64,000 nucleotides of DNA from Microbacterium sp. AB (GCF_032878875.1 NZ_CP118157.1:1550001-1614000); one strand, 5' to 3'; numbered from the stretch's first letter, positions 8,426-17,353 are shown. The notes: a model not told the origin generated them from the letters alone. Numbers and translations are program-made.

Positions 8426-10131
8426 GCGCGCTCGACGCCCTCGACGACCAGCAGCGCCGCGCGGCCTCGATGCTCCGCGGACCCGTCGCCGTGCTCGCCG
8501 GCGCAGGAGCGGGCAAGACGAGGGTCATCACGCATCGCATCGCGCACGGCGTCGACACGGGCGCCTACACCCCCCATCGCGTCATGGCTCTGACGTTCAC
8601 GGCGAAGGCGGCGGGCGAGCTGCGGGGCCGTCTGCGCATGCTCGGCGTCGAGGGGGTGCAGGCGAAGACCTTCCACGCCGCGGCTCTCGCGCAGCTCAAC
8701 TACTTCTGGCCGACCGTGGCCGGCGACGTCGCGCCGAAGATCGTGGACAACAAGGTGCGTCTGCTCGCCCAGGCGGCGGAAGGCCTGCGCCTGCGCCCGG
8801 ACACCGCGACCCTGCGCGACGTCGCGGCGCAGATCGAGTGGCGCAAGGTCACGATGCGGACCCTCGAGCAGTACGGGAGGCTCCAGCGGACGGTCGGGCG
8901 CATCGGGCCGTCCGCCCTCGTCGACCTCATGCGCGCGTACGAGGGGCTGAAGGACGAACGGCGCCAGCTCGACTTCGAGGACGTGCTCCTCGCCTGCGCG
9001 GGGATGCTCGAGGCCGAACCGCAGGTGACGCGGTCGGTGCGCGAGCAGTACCGCCACTTCACCGTCGACGAGTATCAGGACGTGTCGCCGTTGCAGAACC
9101 GCCTCCTGGAGCTGTGGCTCGGAGACCGGCGGGATCTGTGCGTCGTGGGCGACGCGAGCCAGACGATCTACTCGTTCACGGGCGCCGAGTCGCGGTTCCT
9201 CCTGGAGTTCGAGAAGCGCTATCCCGATGCCACCGTGGTGCGGCTCGAGCGGAACTACCGCTCGACGCCGGCGATCGTCGACGTCGCCAACGCCCTCATG
9301 CGCGGCAGGCCGGGGGCGCTGAGGCTCGAGGCCCCCGACACGGACGGCCGGGGGGAGACGCCCGTCGTGGCGGGATACCCGGACGAGCGGGCCGAGGCGG
9401 AGGGCGTGGCCGACGCGATCGCCCGCAGGCTGGAGTCTTCCTCGCCGTCGCAGATCGCCGTGCTCTACCGCTCGCACGCGCAGTCGGCCGAGATCCAGGA
9501 GGCGCTCGCGCGGCGCGGCGTCCCCACGACCGTGCTCGGCGGACGGCGCTTCTTCGACGTCCCGGAGGTGCGTCAGGCCGTTCTCACGCTGCGCGGCGCG
9601 GCCGTGGCCCCGAGCGACCAGGGCTTCGTGGAGATCGTCCGCGACGTGCTGCGCAGTCTCGGGCACACGGACGATCCGCCCGCGGCGGGGGGTGCGCTGC
9701 GCGACGCGTGGGAGGCCAGGGCGTCTCTCCTCCGTCTGGCGCAGGAGGCGGCCGCCGGGACCACGCTGCGCGCGTTCACCGAGGACCTCCTCGCGCGGGC
9801 GAAGGATCAGCACGAGCCGACGCTGGAGACGGTCACCCTCTCGACGCTGCACGCCGCCAAGGGGCTGGAATGGCCCCACGTGCACCTCATCGGCATGGCC
9901 GAGGGGCTGCTGCCGATCTCGTACGCGACCTCGCTCGAGGGCGTCGACGAGGAGCGCCGGCTGGCGTATGTGGGCATCACGCGGGCAGAGCGGTCGCTCT
10001 CGCTGTCGTGGTCGCGCGGGTCGGCGTCCGGGCGAGGGCAGCGGGAGCCGTCCCGGTATCTCGCGGAGATCGGCACAGGCACTCTGCGTGCGGCCGGTGG
10101 GTCCGCCAGTGCCGGCGGCCGGCGGCGCTGA
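8422..10131 (+). CDS. uvrD2: UvrD2-like DNA helicase without HRDC/zinc tail
   Basis: The 569-residue superfamily 1A helicase has AGAGAGKTR (Walker A), LTFTAKAAGELR, TVDEYQDVSP (II), VVGDASQTIYSFTGAE (III), RLERNYRST (IV), STLHAAKGLEW (V) and YVGITRAERSL (VI). Mycobacterial UvrD2 is about 700 residues and ends in an HRDC domain and a tetracysteine module; here the protein stops about 60 residues after motif VI and has neither, so it is a motor-only version. GTG 8422 was chosen because it overlaps the nudC stop. The last 155 nt overlap the 3' end of the convergent E1-like gene. A role in DNA repair or replication helicase activity follows from the family. Confidence 0.9.
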   Translation: MSALDALDDQQRRAASMLRGPVAVLAGAGAGKTRVITHRIAHGVDTGAYTPHRVMALTFTAKAAGELRGRLRMLGVEGVQAKTFHAAALAQLNYFWPTVAGDVAPKIVDNKVRLLAQAAEGLRLRPDTATLRDVAAQIEWRKVTMRTLEQYGRLQRTVGRIGPSALVDLMRAYEGLKDERRQLDFEDVLLACAGMLEAEPQVTRSVREQYRHFTVDEYQDVSPLQNRLLELWLGDRRDLCVVGDASQTIYSFTGAESRFLLEFEKRYPDATVVRLERNYRSTPAIVDVANALMRGRPGALRLEAPDTDGRGETPVVAGYPDERAEAEGVADAIARRLESSSPSQIAVLYRSHAQSAEIQEALARRGVPTTVLGGRRFFDVPEVRQAVLTLRGAAVAPSDQGFVEIVRDVLRSLGHTDDPPAAGGALRDAWEARASLLRLAQEAAAGTTLRAFTEDLLARAKDQHEPTLETVTLSTLHAAKGLEWPHVHLIGMAEGLLPISYATSLEGVDEERRLAYVGITRAERSLSLSWSRGSASGRGQREPSRYLAEIGTGTLRAAGGSASAGGRRR

Positions 10132-10834
10132 CGATCGCCGACCTGCTCGGCTCGCCCGAGCGCCCGCGCGCTGCCAGCAGCTCCGCGGCGAGCGTGCCCG
10201 CGGCCACGCCGAGGGGCGACGGCACCTCGGGAGGCGTGCGCGCGAGCAGCTGCAGGGCGAGCACCGGCCAGGCGTCGTCCCTGTCTCGCTCGTGCGCGGC
10301 CAGACACGCGAGGCACGCGCTCTCTCCCGGGACGACGACGGGGCCGATCTGCGCCTGCTCGGCGGCGAAGACCACGGGCACGTGCGGGACGTCGTCGCGG
10401 ACGAGCGGCGCCCACGCGCTCGGCGGGACGAGGTGGTGCGCGATGAGGACGACGGGCACCCGGCGGCTCGTCGCCGCGATCGTGACCCACTCCGGCGCCC
10501 ATCCGCACGCCGCGAGGGCGTCGCAGACGACCATGACCGTCCGTGGCGGCACGCCGTCGGCGGTCACGACGTGCAGGGGGCGTGGCGCTCCCACGCGCCG
10601 CAGCGCGGGGGCGATGGCGTCGAGGAAGGCGCGCAGGGAAGACGTCTCGACCCGCAGCACCGCCGCGAGCGCGTCGAACTCGTCGTCGTCGACGCCGTCA
10701 ACGAGACGATCGATCAGGCGCTCCTGCCAGCGCTCCGGGTCGGCGATGCGGACGGCGCCGTCGACGCCGAGCTGGAGCGTCGACTCGTCGCGCCACAACG
10801 GGTGATGCGAGGGATCGAGGACGAAATGCGCCAT
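9977..10834 (-). CDS. E1/ThiF-like adenylyltransferase-fold protein
   Basis: The 285-residue protein looks like the actinobacterial relatives of ThiF/MoeB and RiPP cyclodehydratase-associated proteins, in the place of Rv3196 in M. tuberculosis. Supporting marks are the paired zinc-ligand motifs CLAC (about residue 195) and HAECLC (about 253), and a Rossmann-like stretch starting RPLHVVTADG. The usual glycine-rich nucleotide-binding loop is not recognisable, so activation of a substrate by adenylylation is doubtful. The ATG at 10834 lies 6 nt after a CAGAAT -10-like element. The ECLC codons (10073-10081) lie inside the uvrD2 coding region on the other strand, so the overlap is probably real. 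The product and partner are unknown. Confidence 0.68.
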   Translation of the reverse strand: MAHFVLDPSHHPLWRDESTLQLGVDGAVRIADPERWQERLIDRLVDGVDDDEFDALAAVLRVETSSLRAFLDAIAPALRRVGAPRPLHVVTADGVPPRTVMVVCDALAACGWAPEWVTIAATSRRVPVVLIAHHLVPPSAWAPLVRDDVPHVPVVFAAEQAQIGPVVVPGESACLACLAAHERDRDDAWPVLALQLLARTPPEVPSPLGVAAGTLAAELLAARGRSGEPSRSAIVSAAGRRHWRTHRPHAECLCRSPRDTGTAPAALARTPTRATTTARATALPA

Positions 10835-10928
10835 AGCGCGATTCTGGCGCGAAGCGCGTCGCCGCGTGCGTGCTGTCCACAGGCTGCACGACACGACCCG
10901 CGTGCCGGATGGCCTGTGGACGAGGCGA

Positions 10929-12326
10929 TCAGACGGGCCGATCGCCCTCGGGACGCCGGTCGGACGGGTCCGTGTCCTCGTCCGGCGACGCGTCGCCGGA
11001 CCTCTCCGCCTCTTCGGCGAACAGGCGGGCGAGGGCGTCGTCGAGGTCGTCCGACGCCGGCGTCTCGCCGCGCGCCTGGGACTCGAGACGCGCGACGAGC
11101 GCAGCCGGGTCGTCGATGTCCTCCGAGGTCGGCATGAGGTCCGGGTAGTCCCACAGGCTGTCCCGCGCGGCGATGCCGACGGCCTCGGTGACGGAGCGCC
11201 ACATCGCGGACGCCTCCCGGAGGCGGCGCGGGCGCAGGCGCAGTCCGACGAGCGCGCCCAGCGCGTCCTCCGCGGGCCCGCCCTCGGCGCGGCGACGCCG
11301 GATCGCCTCCGCGATGCGATCGAGGTGGGGCACGCGCGACGTCGCATCCGCCGTCACGACGTCGACCCATCCCTCGACGAGGGCGAGCAGGTTCTCGAGG
11401 CGGGTCAGGGCGAGGCGCTGCTCCTCGGACTGCTGGGGGAGGAGGGCTCCGCTCTCCAGCGCCGCGCGCAGCTCTTCGGGCTGCGACGGGTCGAGACGCG
11501 ATGCCATCTCCTCGAGCGCGTCAGTGTCGACGTGGATGCCGCGCGCGTAGTCGCCGATCTGCGAGAGGACGTGGAGACGCAGCCACTTCGCGTGGCGGAA
11601 CAGGCGTGCGGACGCGAGCTCGCGGGCGGCGATGTAGAGCGCGAGCTGGTCGTCCGGGATCTCGAGGCCGGCTCCGAGCTCGGCGAAGTTCTGCGGCAGG
11701 ATCACGGCGGCTCCCGCCGGCAGCACGGGGATGCCGGCGTCTGCGCCGCTCACGACCTCGAGCGAGAGCTTGCCGACGACCTGCCCGAGCTGCGTCGCGA
11801 AGAGCGTGCCGCCGACCCCGCGCATGAGGCGCCCGGCGCTCTGGACGAGGTCCTGCATCTCGTCGGGGACCTGTGTGCGCAGCGCGTCGGTGAGGGCGTC
11901 GGCGATGCTCGTGGCGACGGGCTCGGCGACCTCCTGCCACACCGGGAGCGTCTCCTCGACCCACTCCCCGCGCGTCACGATCCGCGGGGACTCCGCGGTC
12001 GGCGAGAGCGTCGTCGCCTCTCCGAGCCACAGCCCCGCGAGCGCGTAGGCCTGGTCGAGGTCCGTGCGCTGGCCCGACGTCACGCCCAGACCGTCCTGGT
12101 TCGCGATGTGGAGCGCCTGCTTCCTCGTCGCCTCCCACGAGATGGACCCGTCCGCGGACCCGGCGAACGCGCCCTGGAACTGCTGCATCAGCTGCGAGAG
12201 CATCGCAGGATCGATCTCCATGCCCGCCATGCGAGAGAGCTGCTCGGGATCGATCGCCCCGCCGCTCATGAGCCGGCGCATGAGCTCCTGGAACTCCTCC
12301 TCGGGAGTCCTGTCGTCGTCTGCCAC
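10929..12326 (-). CDS. DUF2342 putative zinc-dependent metallopeptidase
   Basis: The 465-residue protein belongs to the actinobacterial DUF2342 / putative zinc-dependent metalloprotease family (Rv3195 type). Recognisable features are an N-terminal helical region rich in Met and Gln (residues 10-60), the segment LWLGEATTLSP, the central ARELASARLFRHAKWLR helix and LALVEGWVDVV near residue 330, followed by an acidic tail after residue 420. The central helix has no HExxH, so peptidase activity is a family-level annotation and not visible here. GTG 12326 is preceded by AAAGGCGG. It is divergent from the PDZ-Lon protease and head to tail with the E1-like gene (94-nt gap). Confidence 0.82.
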   Translation of the reverse strand: MADDDRTPEEEFQELMRRLMSGGAIDPEQLSRMAGMEIDPAMLSQLMQQFQGAFAGSADGSISWEATRKQALHIANQDGLGVTSGQRTDLDQAYALAGLWLGEATTLSPTAESPRIVTRGEWVEETLPVWQEVAEPVATSIADALTDALRTQVPDEMQDLVQSAGRLMRGVGGTLFATQLGQVVGKLSLEVVSGADAGIPVLPAGAAVILPQNFAELGAGLEIPDDQLALYIAARELASARLFRHAKWLRLHVLSQIGDYARGIHVDTDALEEMASRLDPSQPEELRAALESGALLPQQSEEQRLALTRLENLLALVEGWVDVVTADATSRVPHLDRIAEAIRRRRAEGGPAEDALGALVGLRLRPRRLREASAMWRSVTEAVGIAARDSLWDYPDLMPTSEDIDDPAALVARLESQARGETPASDDLDDALARLFAEEAERSGDASPDEDTDPSDRRPEGDRPV

Positions 12327-12363
12327 GTCAGCCGCCTTTCAGCCGGTGTCGGTCTGTCCGATC

Positions 12364-12370
12364 TAGGCTA
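12364..12370. promoter_or_regulatory. Overlapping divergent -10 elements
   Basis: TAGGCTA gives TAGGCT on the + strand (toward the PDZ-Lon protease) and TAGCCT on the - strand (toward the DUF2342 gene) using the same base pairs. Both match the actinobacterial TANNNT -10. This is the only such element in the 124-nt divergent gap, so the two genes may compete for RNA polymerase. Confidence 0.4.
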
Positions 12371-12450
12371 ATCGCGCCGGTCCGTGCTCCTCCCGCAGCG
12401 AGGCGGATGCGCTTACGCCACCCGCGAACGACGGCGGAAGGAACCCCGTG

Positions 12451-13575
12451 ATGATCCCCGACGAGTCAGCGCCTCTGCGCGCCAGGACCGGCAGGCCCCT
12501 CGCCCCGCGCCGCACGGTCGCGGGGGTCTGGGCGCTCGTCGTGGCGCTCGTGGCGCTCGCGGCGCTCACCTTCCTCCCGACGGGGTACGTCATCCAGCAG
12601 CCGGGTCCCGTCTACAACACGATCGGCAGCGCCGTGGACGGCGACGGCGAGGACGTGCCCCTCATCTCCGTCGACGGGGCGGAGACCTACGAGACGGGCG
12701 GCGCGCTCGACCTGACGACCGTGCAGGTCGTCGGCAATCGCGATCGCACGCCCTCCTGGTTCGAGCTCGCGCTCGCGTGGCTCGACGCCTCGCGCGCCGT
12801 CGTGCCGATCGACGCGGTCTTCCCCGAGGGCCAGACGACCGAGCAGCGCGAGGAGCAGAACACGGCGCTCATGGTCGACTCGCAGGGCGAGGCGACGGCG
12901 GCGGCCCTGACGCAGCTCGGATACGACGTGGGCGCGCAGCTGCAGGTGGTGGGGCCGACGGACGACGAGTCCCCGGCCGAGGGGATCGTGCAGGAGGGCG
13001 ATCTCATCCTGGCCGCCGACGGCGAGGCCGTCACCGACATCGACAGGCTCAAGGCGATCGTCAACGAGGGCGCGGGGGACCCCGTGACCCTGACGATCGA
13101 GCGCGACGGCGAGGACCAGGACGTCGAGATCACGCCGGAGGAGTCGGACGTGGACGGCACGACGACCTGGCTCATCGGCGTCTATCTCACGACGGCGTTC
13201 GACTTCCCGATCGACGTCACGATCCAGCTCGACGACGTGGGGGGCCCGAGCGCGGGGACGATGTTCGCGCTCGGGATCATCGACACGCTCACGCCCGGCG
13301 AGCTCACCGGCGGCGAGCAGATCGCCGGGACGGGCACCATCGACGCGGAGGGCACGGTGGGGGCGATCGGCGGCATCCGCCAGAAGCTCTACGGCGCCAG
13401 GGACGCCGGGGCCGACTGGTTCCTCGCGCCGGCGTCGAACTGCGACGAGGCCGTCGGCCACGTCCCCGACGGCCTGCGGGTGTTCTCGATCGGCACCCTC
13501 GACGACGCGCTCACGACGGTGGAGGCCATCGCGGAGGGCGACACGTCGGAGCTGCCGACGTGCGCCGCTGGCTGA
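12451..13575 (+). CDS. Membrane-anchored PDZ and Lon-like (S16) protease
   Basis: The 374-residue protein (YlbL/Rv3194c family) has one N-terminal membrane segment (about residues 22-45), an extracytoplasmic region, a PDZ domain (about 135-215, around GIVQEGDLILAADGEAVTDI) and a Lon-type catalytic domain. The Ser of GGPSAGTMFALG and the Lys of IGGIRQKLYGARDAG form the expected Ser-Lys dyad, so it should be an active protease on the outer face of the membrane. ATG 12451 was chosen over an in-frame GTG directly before it because the AAGGA Shine-Dalgarno is 8 nt from the ATG. It is followed by the UPF0182 gene, as in mycobacteria. The substrate is unknown. Confidence 0.86.
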   Translation: MIPDESAPLRARTGRPLAPRRTVAGVWALVVALVALAALTFLPTGYVIQQPGPVYNTIGSAVDGDGEDVPLISVDGAETYETGGALDLTTVQVVGNRDRTPSWFELALAWLDASRAVVPIDAVFPEGQTTEQREEQNTALMVDSQGEATAAALTQLGYDVGAQLQVVGPTDDESPAEGIVQEGDLILAADGEAVTDIDRLKAIVNEGAGDPVTLTIERDGEDQDVEITPEESDVDGTTTWLIGVYLTTAFDFPIDVTIQLDDVGGPSAGTMFALGIIDTLTPGELTGGEQIAGTGTIDAEGTVGAIGGIRQKLYGARDAGADWFLAPASNCDEAVGHVPDGLRVFSIGTLDDALTTVEAIAEGDTSELPTCAAG

Positions 13576-13627
13576 GCATTCCCCCTGTCCGGGCGATGCA
13601 CACCGTATGCATGCCTAGGATGGAATG

Positions 13628-16564
13628 GTGACCTCGACCTCAGCGCCGACTCCGGCCACGACTCCGTCCCCGTTCCGACGAATCGTCACGATCTCGCTGG
13701 CGGTCATCGCCGCGCTGGTGGTCGCGTTCTTCGTCTTCGCGTCGCTGTACACGGACTTCCTCTGGTTCGACCAGCTCGGGTTCGAGTCCGTGCTCGTGAC
13801 CCAGTGGACGGGCCGGGTCGTGATGTTCGTCATCGGGTTCGCCGGGATGGCCGTGCCCGTATGGCTCGCGATCTTCCTCGCGTACCGGCTGCGCCCCGTC
13901 TACGCGCGTCTGAGCTCGCAGCTCGATCGCTACCAGGAGGTCGTCGAGCCCCTGCGCCGGCTGGCGATGTGGGGCATCCCGGTCTTCTTCGGGTTCTTCG
14001 CCGGCTTCGCCGCGTCGTCGCAGTGGGAGACCGTCTGGGTCTGGGCGAACGGCACCGCCACGGCGGACGCCGATCCGCAGTTCGGGCTCGACACGGGCTT
14101 CTACATGTTCGCGCTGCCGTTCTACGGAGCGGTCGTGGGCTTCCTCTCCGCCGTGGTGCTCATCTCCCTCCTGCTGACGGCGCTCGTGTCGTACCTGTAC
14201 GGCTCCGTGCGCATCGGTCAGGGGGAGCTGCGGATCTCGAAGCCGGCCCGCATCCAGCTGGCGATCCTCGCGGGCCTCTACCTGCTCGTGCAGGGAGCGA
14301 ACCTGTGGCTCAACCGCTACTTCACGATGGTCGACCAGGGCGAGCGCATCACCGGTCCCGGCTACGCGGGCGACACCGCGGTCATCCCCGGCCAGACCAT
14401 CCTCGCGATCGTCGCGGCGATCGTCGCGGTGCTCTTCTTCGTCACCGCCGTGATCGGCCGCTGGCGCTATCCGCTCGTGGCGACCGCGCTGCTCATCGTC
14501 ACCTCGCTCGTGGTCGGCGTCGGATACCCGTGGGCCGTGACGACGTTCCAGGTGCGCCCGAACGAGCAGTCCCTCGAACTGCCCTACTACCAGAACAACG
14601 TCGACGCGACGCGCGCGGCGTACGCGCTCGACGGCATCGAGACGGTGCCCTTCGCGGCCGCCACCGATGCGGCGGCGGGCCAGCTGCGAGACGACGCGGA
14701 CACGACGGCGTCCATCCGGCTCATGGATCCGGGGATCATCGGGCCCACGGTGCAGCAGCTGCAGCAGTACCGCGCCTACTACGGCTTCGGCGAGACGCTC
14801 GACGTCGACCGCTACGAGGTCGACGGCGAGATGCAGGACACCGTCGTCGCCGTCCGCGAGCTCGACCTGAACGAGCTCGACTCCGACGCGCAGACCTGGA
14901 ACAACACGACGCTCGTGTACACGCACGGCTACGGCATGGTCGCCGCGAAGGGCAACGAGCGCACGAACGAGGGTGAGCCCGTCTTCATCGAGAGCGACAT
15001 CCCGTCCACCGGCGTCCTGACCGACCTCGACTACGAGCCGCGCGTGTACTTCGGCGAGAACTCGCCCCCGTACTCGATCGTCGGCGCCCCCGAGGGCACC
15101 GATCCCGTCGAGCTCGACTACCCGGCCGGCGAGGAGGGCGAGTCCCAGACGAACACGACGTTCTCCGGCGAGGGCGGCCCCAGCGTGGGCGGCTTCTTCA
15201 ACCGGATCCTCTACGCGCTGAAGTTCCAGTCGGAGCAGATCCTCTTCTCGGACTACGTGAACGAGGAGTCGCAGATCCTCTACGACCGCGACCCGCGTGA
15301 GCGCGTCCAGAAGGTCGCGCCGTACCTCACCCTCGACAGCGATCCGTACCCGACCGTCGTGGACGGACGCATCGTGTGGATCGTCGACGGCTACACGACG
15401 AGCGCGACATACCCGTACTCCTCGCAGGTGAGCCTGTCGCAGGCCATCAGCGACTCGACCAACCCGACGCCGAACCTGCTGATCGACGAGATCAACTACA
15501 TCCGCAACTCGGTCAAGGCCACGGTCGACGCCTACGACGGCAGCGTGACGCTGTACGCGTGGGATGAGGAGGACCCGGTGCTGGAGACCTGGCAGAAGGT
15601 CTATCCGACGACGATCAAGTCGATCGACGACATGTCCGCCGACCTCATCAGCCACGTGCGGTATCCGACGGACCTGTTCAAGGTGCAGCGCGCGATGCTC
15701 GGCACGTACCACGTCGACAACGCCCGGGCGTTCTACCAGCGCGACAACGCCTGGACGACGCCGAACGACCCGACGAACGACCAGGCCCTGCAGCCCCCGT
15801 ACTACCTCTCCATGCGCATGCCGGGGGAGGAGGACCCGACCTTCTCGATGTTCACGACGTTCATCCCGGACGGCGGCACGCGAAACGTGCTCATGGGGTA
15901 TCTCGCGGTCGACTCCGACGCCGGCTCGGAGGCCGGCACCGTGAGGGAGGACTACGGCAAGCTCACGATGCTCGAGATCTCCGCCGACACCACGGTCCCC
16001 GGGCCCGGTCAGGTGCAGAACTCGTTCAACTCCGATTCGGCGATCGCGCAGGAGATGAACCTCCTCACGATCGGGGCGTCGAACGTGAGCCTCGGGAACC
16101 TGCTGACGCTCCCCGTCGGAGGCGGTCTGCTGTACGTGCAGCCCGTGTACGTGCAGTCGACGAGCGGCACGTCGTATCCGCTGCTGCGCAAGGTGCTCGT
16201 GGCGTTCGGCGATCAGCTGGCGTTCGAGGACACGCTCGCCGAGTCGCTCGACGCACTGTTCGGCGGCGATTCCGGGGCGGAGACCGGAGACGACGACGTG
16301 ACGCCCGTCGACCCCGACGCGGAGGAGCCGACGGAGCCGGCCGAGCCGGAGACGGATCAGCCGACGACGCCGTCCACCGACACGTACGCACAGGCCCTGG
16401 AGGACGCGCAGGCGGCGATCGAGGCGAAGCAGCAGGCGCTCGCGGACGACGACCTGGTCGCCTACGCGGAGGCCGATGAGGCGCTCACCGACGCCGTGGA
16501 GCGTCTGCTCTCCTTCACGGATGAGAGCGATACGGACTCGACCGAGGAGACGCCGGCCGAGTAG
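13628..16564 (+). CDS. UPF0182 family multi-pass membrane protein
   Basis: The roughly 978-residue protein matches the UPF0182 family (Rv3193c type), whose function is not established. The N-terminal third has about seven membrane segments starting with VTISLAVIAALVVAFFVFAS and the conserved LYTDFLWFDQLGF motif. The central part (about residues 300-870) is a large soluble, probably extracytoplasmic domain with FQVRPNEQSLELPYY and TWQKVYPTTIK. The last 100 residues are an acidic Asp/Glu/Thr/Pro-rich tail ending in a predicted coiled helix. TAGGAT at 13616-13621 is 6 nt before GTG 13628, which suggests a leaderless start; ATG 13625 is the alternative. Transcription ends at the strong hairpin just downstream. 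Confidence 0.87.
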   Translation: MTSTSAPTPATTPSPFRRIVTISLAVIAALVVAFFVFASLYTDFLWFDQLGFESVLVTQWTGRVVMFVIGFAGMAVPVWLAIFLAYRLRPVYARLSSQLDRYQEVVEPLRRLAMWGIPVFFGFFAGFAASSQWETVWVWANGTATADADPQFGLDTGFYMFALPFYGAVVGFLSAVVLISLLLTALVSYLYGSVRIGQGELRISKPARIQLAILAGLYLLVQGANLWLNRYFTMVDQGERITGPGYAGDTAVIPGQTILAIVAAIVAVLFFVTAVIGRWRYPLVATALLIVTSLVVGVGYPWAVTTFQVRPNEQSLELPYYQNNVDATRAAYALDGIETVPFAAATDAAAGQLRDDADTTASIRLMDPGIIGPTVQQLQQYRAYYGFGETLDVDRYEVDGEMQDTVVAVRELDLNELDSDAQTWNNTTLVYTHGYGMVAAKGNERTNEGEPVFIESDIPSTGVLTDLDYEPRVYFGENSPPYSIVGAPEGTDPVELDYPAGEEGESQTNTTFSGEGGPSVGGFFNRILYALKFQSEQILFSDYVNEESQILYDRDPRERVQKVAPYLTLDSDPYPTVVDGRIVWIVDGYTTSATYPYSSQVSLSQAISDSTNPTPNLLIDEINYIRNSVKATVDAYDGSVTLYAWDEEDPVLETWQKVYPTTIKSIDDMSADLISHVRYPTDLFKVQRAMLGTYHVDNARAFYQRDNAWTTPNDPTNDQALQPPYYLSMRMPGEEDPTFSMFTTFIPDGGTRNVLMGYLAVDSDAGSEAGTVREDYGKLTMLEISADTTVPGPGQVQNSFNSDSAIAQEMNLLTIGASNVSLGNLLTLPVGGGLLYVQPVYVQSTSGTSYPLLRKVLVAFGDQLAFEDTLAESLDALFGGDSGAETGDDDVTPVDPDAEEPTEPAEPETDQPTTPSTDTYAQALEDAQAAIEAKQQALADDDLVAYAEADEALTDAVERLLSFTDESDTDSTEETPAE

Positions 16565-16583
16565 GGCGCGCTCGTCCCGCGAG

Positions 16584-16617
16584 AAGCCCCGCGGATCCCG
16601 ACGGATCCGCGGGGCTT
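16584..16617 (+). terminator. Intrinsic terminator after UPF0182 gene
   Basis: A perfect 15-bp stem (16584-16598 with 16603-16617, starting AAGCCCCGCGG) closes a 4-nt CGAC loop 20 nt after the UPF0182 stop. The downstream TCGTCCG is only weakly T-rich, as is common in high-GC actinobacteria. Confidence 0.8.
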
Positions 16618-16639
16618 CGTCCGTCCGGGATGGCGGCGC

Positions 16640-16870
16640 GGCGAGGCGCGCGATCGATCGTGGCCCGTTGCCCGGGAGCGATCCGCGTCCCCGAGTCGCA
16701 CAGCACCGACAGCTCGGCGACGGGCGCGCGCCCTCGCCGCCGCCCCGCAGCACGAGTGCGTCGCCCGGCCGCACGACGCCCGGCTCGACGAATCCGAGCC
16801 ACTCGCCCGATCGGCCGGACAGGCGGAAGCGCCGCGTGAAGGTCTTGGGCCGGCCGAGCCGCCGGGGCCG
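16640..16870 (-). pseudogene. Decayed MOSC-domain-like remnant
   Basis: No intact gene fits 16618-16914. On the minus strand one frame reads LGRPKTFTRRFRLSGRSGEW and continues GFVEPGVVRPGDALVLRGG, which resembles the C-terminal part of MOSC (molybdenum cofactor sulfurase C-terminal) domain proteins. The next recognisable stretch (VAELSVLCDSG) is in a different frame, and there is no start codon or upstream half. It reads as a frameshifted fragment between the terminator of the UPF0182 gene and that of the tRNA. The assignment to MOSC is by eye. Confidence 0.35.
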
Positions 16871-16914
16871 TCGCCTCGTCTCGCGAGGAGCGTCAGCCCG
16901 TCGCCTTTCACGAC

Positions 16915-16952
16915 GAAGGCCCGGTTCCCTCCGAGGAGGGAACCGGGCCTTC
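16915..16952 (-). terminator. Terminator-like hairpin after tRNA-fMet
   Basis: An 18-bp perfect inverted repeat (16915-16932 with 16935-16952, GAAGGCCCGG... against ...CCGGGCCTTC) with only 2 nt between the arms lies 5 nt beyond the tRNA 3' end. It probably terminates the tRNA transcript; no T tract follows. Confidence 0.7.
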
Positions 16953-16957
16953 GGACT

Positions 16958-17034
16958 TGGTTGCGGGGGCAGGATTTGAACCTACGACCTCTGGGTTATG
17001 AGCCCAGCGAGCTACCGAACTGCTCCACCCCGCG
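16958..17034 (-). tRNA. Initiator tRNA-fMet (CAU)
   Basis: The 77-nt gene folds into a standard cloverleaf with anticodon CAT in CTCATAA. The two hallmarks of an initiator tRNA are present: the first base C is unpaired against A72, and the anticodon stem has three consecutive G:C pairs (GGG...CCC). The 3' CCA is encoded in the DNA (16958-16960). Confidence 0.95.
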
Positions 17035-17123
17035 GCACGTCTCATAGCCTAACACGGCGTCGGAGACGCGTCGAATCGAGTGGCCTCCTTGGCGCCGCCC
17101 GGGCGTGGCGCGAGGATGGGGCC

Positions 17124-17348
17124 GTGACCGACGACGCCGAAGGGCCCTCGGAGCTCCGTCCGGGGGAGAGCACCGCCGAGCGCCACGACCGCAACGGGAG
17201 CGGAGTGCTCCAGGAGCTGCGCGTGCTCCCGACCGGCACGCAGAGCATCACGGGGTTCCTGCTCGCCCTCTGGGCAGTGCTGCCGATCGCGTTCCGCGGC
17301 ACCCGCCGTCATCTCGATGCGGAGGGAGCGTCGCGCGCAATAGGCTGA
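17124..17348 (+). pseudogene. Truncated DUF6328-like membrane protein fragment
   Basis: A 74-codon frame from GTG 17124 reads DRNGSGVLQELRVLPTGTQS followed by one hydrophobic segment (ITGFLLALWAVLPIAF). This resembles the first third of DUF6328 small membrane proteins (consensus around LLQELRVxxTGxQ), which continue with two to three more membrane segments missing here. It ends at a stop that overlaps the -10 element of the next gene. It may be a decayed remnant or a short expressed protein; the family match is by eye. Confidence 0.4.
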
Positions 17349-17353
17349 GCCGC

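Noticed and set aside
17042..17302. Minus-strand frame opposite the DUF6328-like fragment
   Set aside because: It is Arg/Ser-rich, without a Shine-Dalgarno or recognisable motif.
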